Below, piece by piece: positions 59,002-64,000 of a stretch of DNA of 64,000 bases (positions within the stretch are counted from its first letter, which is position 1; every line of letters starts with the position of its first letter). Source of the DNA: Phragmites australis (lineage: Eukaryota; Streptophyta; Magnoliopsida; Poales; Poaceae); contig NC_084924.1 of the NCBI RefSeq assembly GCF_958298935.1, forward strand, positions 29,981,819 through 30,045,818, in the 5' to 3' direction. The position numbers and the translations under genes are program-made. Under the pieces are notes generated by a model. It worked only from the letters and a program-made list of their open reading frames with translations. It searched no databases and was not told the origin of the DNA.

Positions 59002-60950
59002 GGATCATGACAAAAGGCGTTGTAGATTCTACATATAACATGCCATCGGCTTCACGACTCCCTCCAACGAACCAGTGATCGATCGAGTGAATTTCAAGGA
59101 AGATCTTTCCAGCAACGATTCTAGCGATGAGGTAGGTTGCTTTATGGATTAATGTGCCAAGGATTACAACATCGAGTTTGAAAACTCAACTGCCAACACA
59201 ACCATGGATGCACAATTTACCACAAGTCAGGATGTTCCCCTATAACTTTTGACAACATGGATTATCAAGACACCTATCGAGAGCAATCCGATGAAAAATC
59301 CATGATGGATCTGGATACTTCCTCTATTGGAGGTTACCCCCCGAGAAGTCTTCGCCATTGGAGATGGGGGTGATGGTCTGGGCAATCGTGATGATGGCAA
59401 ACAAAAGCTGAACATGCCACCCTAGATCCTGGACTCTAATGGGGCACAGGGTCTACAATCTCCCAATCATCAGTAGGGGGCTCAACGCTTTAGATCTACG
59501 ACTGCTAATGGCTCCTCCGTCTATAGGAGGCCCTCATTTATTCTCCTACTATAGATCTGACGAAACCCCAGTCGGTAAGGACTAGATGAATTCAGCGATC
59601 GACATGACAAAATAGGTTCTCATCTAGGCCAAGAATTCTCATCAAGCCCTAGCCAAGAATAGCTCTAATTGGGAGAGATTGCACAATGCCCCGTCATAAG
59701 GTTTATCGAATTTAGAGAAGCATAATCCCCAGAACAAGGGTTTCGTGATGATAACTGGGCGAATGACCGCCGCTGGGCCTCACTAGTTAAAGGTCATCCT
59801 ATCAACAACTTGCGTGAGGTCATTGACCGCCATGGAGACGTCCGACCCCTGAGGTGGCATCATTTTCCCCTGGACAATTTGATCAGGGAATGTCCTGACA
59901 TCGTTCAAGTCAGGGCTGATCCCTGACCCCCATAAAAAAAACACCTAAGGCTGCTAGAACCAAGCAGGTAGCCATTAATGAGTGTCTGACCTTCTTTCTA
60001 GATCTACGGAATGCAAAGTGACTGACAAGGTTCCGCCCCGGGTCAATCAAGAAGTTCAACGAGAGCATGAATCCTATTGAGTTCCTCTAGGTCTATACCA
60101 CGGCCATCCAAGTGGCTGGTTGGGACAAGAAGGTAATGGCAAATTACCTCCCCCTTGAAGGGGCAGCTAGGACATGGTTGACCAATATATCACCGGGGAA
60201 AATCTACTTGTGGGAGCAGCTTTGCGACATGTTCCGAGCTAACTTTTAGGGTATGTACATTCGCCTCGGCATGAAAAATGACCTCCACCATTGTGAACAG
60301 ATGGAGAACGAAACCTTGAGTGAGTCCATGCACTGCTTCAGTAATACCTGGAACACCATCCCCAAGATCAGCGATTACGATGTCATCCAAGCATTCACTC
60401 AAGGGGTTAAGAGTCGGTGGTGTGTTCAAGACACGGTCAAAGAGCTCATGCACATCATCAACAAGTCTACCAGGGCCGAGGACGCACTCCTCTATGTCAA
60501 GGAGAAGAACTAGGGCATCAAGCGTGCTCAACCCGGGCTCGACGGTGACAAGGTCAAGAGAAAGTGCAGGAAGAACATCAAGGGAGATAAGGGCAATAAA
60601 GCTAAATATGATGAAGCTTTTGCAGATATACCCAATGCCTATCATGACAAATGCTCCAATTGATCTCGGTGCAAGAGCTTCACACAAGGCTCCAACGAGC
60701 ATGATGGTAAGCCTTGGTACGACCTTCACTAGACCAACAACCATAGCCTCCATGAGCGCTGCCTTTGGAAGAAGATCGAGAACATGACCAAAGAAAAGAA
60801 GACCTAGGTCATGGCCCAAAGTGGGGACTCCAACTCCAGTAGCAATGAGGATGACATGGACCTAATGTCTTTTCAGCAAGATAGGAGGACGATCGACGGC
60901 ACATTCGGTGGTTCCACCTCCTACGAGTCCAAGAAGCATTACAAGACGGT
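59002..60950 (+). pseudogene. Element E Gag (Tat-like), broken
   Basis: It begins MTKGVVDSTYNM at 59008 and passes through a badly broken N-terminal region. The Retrotrans_gag core at 60020-60510 shows SIKKFNESMNPIEFL, QVAGWDKKVMANYLPLEG, ARTWLTNISPG and ETLSESMHCFSNTWNTIP. A His/Cys-containing piece (TNNHSLHERCLWKK, about 60735) corresponds to the atypical finger of this lineage. TAG codons at 60088, 60247 and 60511 and several frame changes. A long minus-strand frame over this region is only the antisense of gag. Confidence 0.72.
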
Positions 60951-61605
60951 GGCCTAAGAAGTCTTAGCTGCCATCTTCAAGGGTCATCAGGGTATTAAGT
61001 GGTCAAACATTGAGATCTCCTTCAGCGAAGATGATTGCCCCGAGAATATCGTACAGCCAAGCCGCTTCCCAATAGTGGCCGAGCCTACAATCAACCAATA
61101 CAGGGTCACCTGAGTGTTTATCGATGGAGGGAGTCCCCTAAACATCCTCTTCGCAGGCGCACTCGAAGGGATGTAGATCTCCTAATCTGCCATCAAGCTG
61201 GTTACTCAAGCCTTCCATGGTATAGTACTCAGATCATTAGCCACTCCCATCAGCTAGATATCGCTCCTTGTCACCTTCATCAAGCATGAATACTTTCGGA
61301 TGGAGAAAATTATGTTCGACGTGGTCAGCTTTGAGACGACATATAATGCAATCCTAGGATGACCAACCCTGGCTAAGTTCATAGCTGCTACACATTATGC
61401 TTACCAGTGCGTGAAGATCCGAAGACCCAAAGGAGTCATCACTGTTCGGGGTTGCCCCAAGGCAGGTCTCCGTAGTGACAAGTTGTATTGACATGGCAGC
61501 TCAACACCAACCAAACAAGTAACGCAAGAGCTCAAGGATCAAGGTGTATAAGAAGACTTAGTCGTGACTGTGACAATATCACCTAGAAATGCTAACCCAG
61601 AAACC
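60951..61605 (+). pseudogene. Element E aspartic protease region
   Basis: NIEISFSEDDCPENI and FIDGGSPLNILF (about 61116) give the DGGS-type aspartic-protease site. MFDVVSFETTYNAILG and PTLAKFIAATHYAYQCVKI follow, conserved downstream of the site in Tat-like polyproteins. Four or more stops. The next recognisable item is the second LTR, so no RT, RNase H or integrase is present. Ends in a PPT-like CCTGGGGGCTT near 61605. Confidence 0.72.
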
Positions 61606-62233
61606 TGGGGGCTTGGTTCCACGTCCAGTCCAGAACCCATGTAACAATTCCTACGCTACCCCTAAAGTAATAAGGGTCACTGATACCTAGGGCACCCCAG
61701 GTTTAATCTAATATGTGTCTAACGATGGATAATGGATAGTTACCATATCCTGACACCACAGGTTTCTCGTAACTCCTATGGCATATATTTATCTCTGGGA
61801 AGCGGATCCCTAGAAGAAAGGAAACAACTCGTGGGTATCTAAGGCATCATGTAACCGGAAATGCCTATCTCCAATAATAGGAAGGAAGAGTCCAGAGGAT
61901 ATACGATATCCCCATATATATACTAAATGGAGGGGCCCTATAGAGGACAAGTCATTGAGGGAGAGAACAAGTCTACACAAGCGATACGAGTTCTACAAGT
62001 CCATACAAGCCAACAGAAGCGAAGTCACCAACTAGGTTTAGATTCGTCTTGGCTAGGTACACCCCCTTGTAATAGGCTTAGATCAATACAAGAAACAAGA
62101 CATAGAGTTATTATCGTCAGGGAGGCTTGAACCTATCTAAAAACACCTATGTTTTCCTTGTGATTTGTCTACTCAAAGCATCCCCCTATTCTTCAATAAG
62201 TTTGTTTGATCAATGATTTACCTATCATCGACA
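61606..62233 (+). mobile_element. Element E second LTR
   Basis: It aligns with 58440-58984, has a TATA-like CCATATATATAC (about 61913), and ends ATCGACA at 62233 followed by a PBS-like site. It is shared between the left element and the deleted copy to the right. Confidence 0.72.
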
Positions 62234-62250
62234 GCTGTCACTATCTGTGG

Positions 62251-63722
62251 GGATCATGACAAAAGGCGTTGAAGAGTCTACACATGACATGCCATCGACA
62301 TCACCTAAAGGTTCGTCGAAAACTGGTTTTTTGAATGAGGGGTTCTATGACAACTTTACCTCTCTTCCCGATGAACCGGTGATCGATCGGGTAGATTTCG
62401 ATTATGAACTTTATGCAACAATTCAAGCGATGAGGTAAATCTATTTATGGATCAATGCACCAAAGATTATAGTATAAAGTTCAAACTACTCAGTTGCCAA
62501 GACAACTATGGATCTCCAATTCACAGCAAGTCAAGATCAATCCCCTCAACTTCTGACATGGATTGTCAAAATACCAATCTACAGCAATCCGATTAAGCAT
62601 CCATGATGGATCCAGACACCTCCTCCAGTAGAGGTTATCACCGAGAATTTTTCACCATTGGAAACGAGGGTGATGATCTGGGTCATCATCTGTAAATGCT
62701 CGGAGTCCTTCGGCCCTGGTGATAGGCAATGGTCAGCCTCACGCGGACACACCATCTATGGCTTGTATCTTGGCGCCGATCATACAGTCTCCTGATCATC
62801 AACAGGGGGTTGACTGTTTTAAATCTATGACTGCAAAGAGGATCCTCTTTCTACATGAGGCCCTCATGCGCTGTCCGATCATAGATCTGGCTACCCCAAC
62901 TGGTAAGAATTTTGTAAACTCAACGGTCGACTTGACAAAGGAAATCATACTCATGGCCGAGAACTCTCATCTGTCCTTGGCTAGAAATAATACTAACCAG
63001 GGAAGGTCAGGCAATCCTCTATCACGTGATGCATCTGGCCTGGAGAGGCGTAACCCTAGAAATAGGACTTACTGGGATGACAATCGAGTAAACAATCGCT
63101 GTCGTACCTCATCGGTCAAAGGTCATATGATCAATGACTTGCGTCAGTTCATCGACAACCGGCGAAGATGCTTGGGGGCCTCTGAAAAAGCTTGTTCTAC
63201 CCACCACCCATTGATCAAATCGAGACTGATCTCTGAATGGAAAAGACTCTCGAGGGCATCAGAACCAAGCAAGGTGTGATGCTTCAACAACACTTGAAAC
63301 ACTATCCACAAGATTAGTGACTACGATGTCATCTAGGTATTCGCTTAAGGGGTTAAGAACTAGCGTTGCGTTGAAGACATTGCTAGAAAAGAGCCCAAAA
63401 CAGTTAAGGAGGTCATGCAAATTGTTGATATGTCTACTAGAGCCGAGGATGCGCTCCTCTACATGAAGGAAAAGACTCAGGGATCAAACGTCCTTAACTC
63501 AGACTCAGCGGCGACAAGGTCTATCTAGGGCAAGGACAAGAAGAACACCAAGGGAGGTAAGTTCAAGAAAGATAAATCTAATGAGGTTTTTGCAGATCCA
63601 CTTGACAATTTATGAATAGAAAAAATGACGTTTGGTGTGGTCGATTTTGAGACGGCATATAATGGGATCTTAGGAAGACCTACTCTTGCCAAATTCATGG
63701 CACTCATGCACTATGCTTACCA
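62251..63722 (+). pseudogene. Second, internally deleted copy of element E Gag-protease
   Basis: It repeats the E N-terminus (MTKGVEESTHDMP; DEPVIDRVDF) and includes a 186-codon open stretch at 62719-63279 (FKSMTAKRILFLHEALMRC; NNRCRTSSVKGHMINDLRQF). It then jumps to a late gag piece (NTIHKISDYDV) and directly to the post-protease segment FGVVDFETAYNGILGRPTL. The gag core between them and the DGGS site are deleted. The CACTA element at 63723 cuts it after HYAYH. Confidence 0.7.
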
Positions 63723-64000
63723 CACTACTACAAAAAGTGGCTTCACTGCCGACCCTAAGGTGGGCTTCACTGCCTGCGTAGGGACCGACACTGAAGGTGT
63801 TACCACTACCAGCCGAAGGCTTCAGCCGATAGTGAGAGTCCTAGCCTGAGTTGATATTTTTGTCCCAAAAAAGTGAATTTTTTTGGCCTGACCAGGCACC
63901 CCGTGCGCCCACGTTGTTGCAAGTCATAAGTCACACAATTTTTCAAATGAAATACATACGTGTATAGTTGTTGAGGATTGAACGCGGGACCTGCCCCCTT
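63723..64000 (+). mobile_element. CACTA (En/Spm-like) transposon end, partial
   Basis: It begins CACTACTACAAAAAGTGG, the CACTA terminal signature. Subterminal repeats with GGCTTCACTGCC, ACCGACACTGAAGG and CCGAAGGCTTCAGCCG follow. It is inserted in protease-region codons of element E. The rest lies beyond the window, so the 3-bp duplication (CCA at 63720-63722 would be the left copy) cannot be verified. Confidence 0.8.

Noticed and set aside
60190..60819. 209-codon minus-strand frame
   Set aside because: Exact antisense of the element E Gag core, which has recognisable motifs on the plus strand.

Overview
This is a stretch of a grass (Poaceae) nuclear chromosome. The evidence is two spliced plant genes with GT-AG introns, LTR retrotransposons primed by initiator-Met tRNA, chromoviruses with 2-3 kb LTRs, a plant-type Helitron, a LINE remnant, a hAT-like MITE and a CACTA end. 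A panicoid grass is plausible, but I cannot name the species. Coding sequence of host genes is under 3 percent of the window; almost everything else is transposable-element DNA.

Layout. 1-8731 (minus strand) holds the first 13 exons of a PASTICCINO1 (PAS1) orthologue, a multi-FKBP-domain immunophilin; the gene runs off the left edge before its TPR part. Its intron 4 carries a solo LTR with a perfect 5-bp target duplication. 8979-16.2 kb is a head-to-tail array of a composite ~1.85 kb unit (LINE reverse-transcriptase zinc-finger piece plus a GC-rich cassette), itself hit by a MITE and a second solo LTR, and ending in a longer LINE remnant. 17.4-23.9 kb is a decayed Helitron (HUH Rep and PIF1-like helicase). 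24.4-25.7 kb is an apparently intact STN1 (CST telomere-capping complex) gene with a 5'-UTR intron. 26-28.8 kb is mostly anonymous, ending in a fragment of a PF04195-type element.

28.8-57.0 kb is one nested retrotransposon block. Chromovirus A (plus) has a solo LTR inside its chromodomain codons. Its 3' LTR was entered by chromovirus B (plus). B's pol region was entered by element C (minus). C's LTR was entered by a CRM-like element D (plus). Target duplications, PBS and PPT sites and LTR termini make the order readable. 57-64 kb holds an LTR/gag/protease element of Tat type without visible reverse transcriptase, followed by a second deleted copy that a CACTA transposon enters at the right edge.

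Function. PAS1 (development, very-long-chain fatty-acid synthesis scaffold) and STN1 (telomere end protection) are unrelated host genes embedded in repeats. No mobile element here looks autonomous: each has stops, frameshifts, truncations or a missing domain. A recurring theme is TAG stops where the protein family has glutamine (CAG), the change expected from deamination of methylated CHG sites. I saw no system that I would call new to biology; the strongest observations concern the architecture and decay of the repeats.
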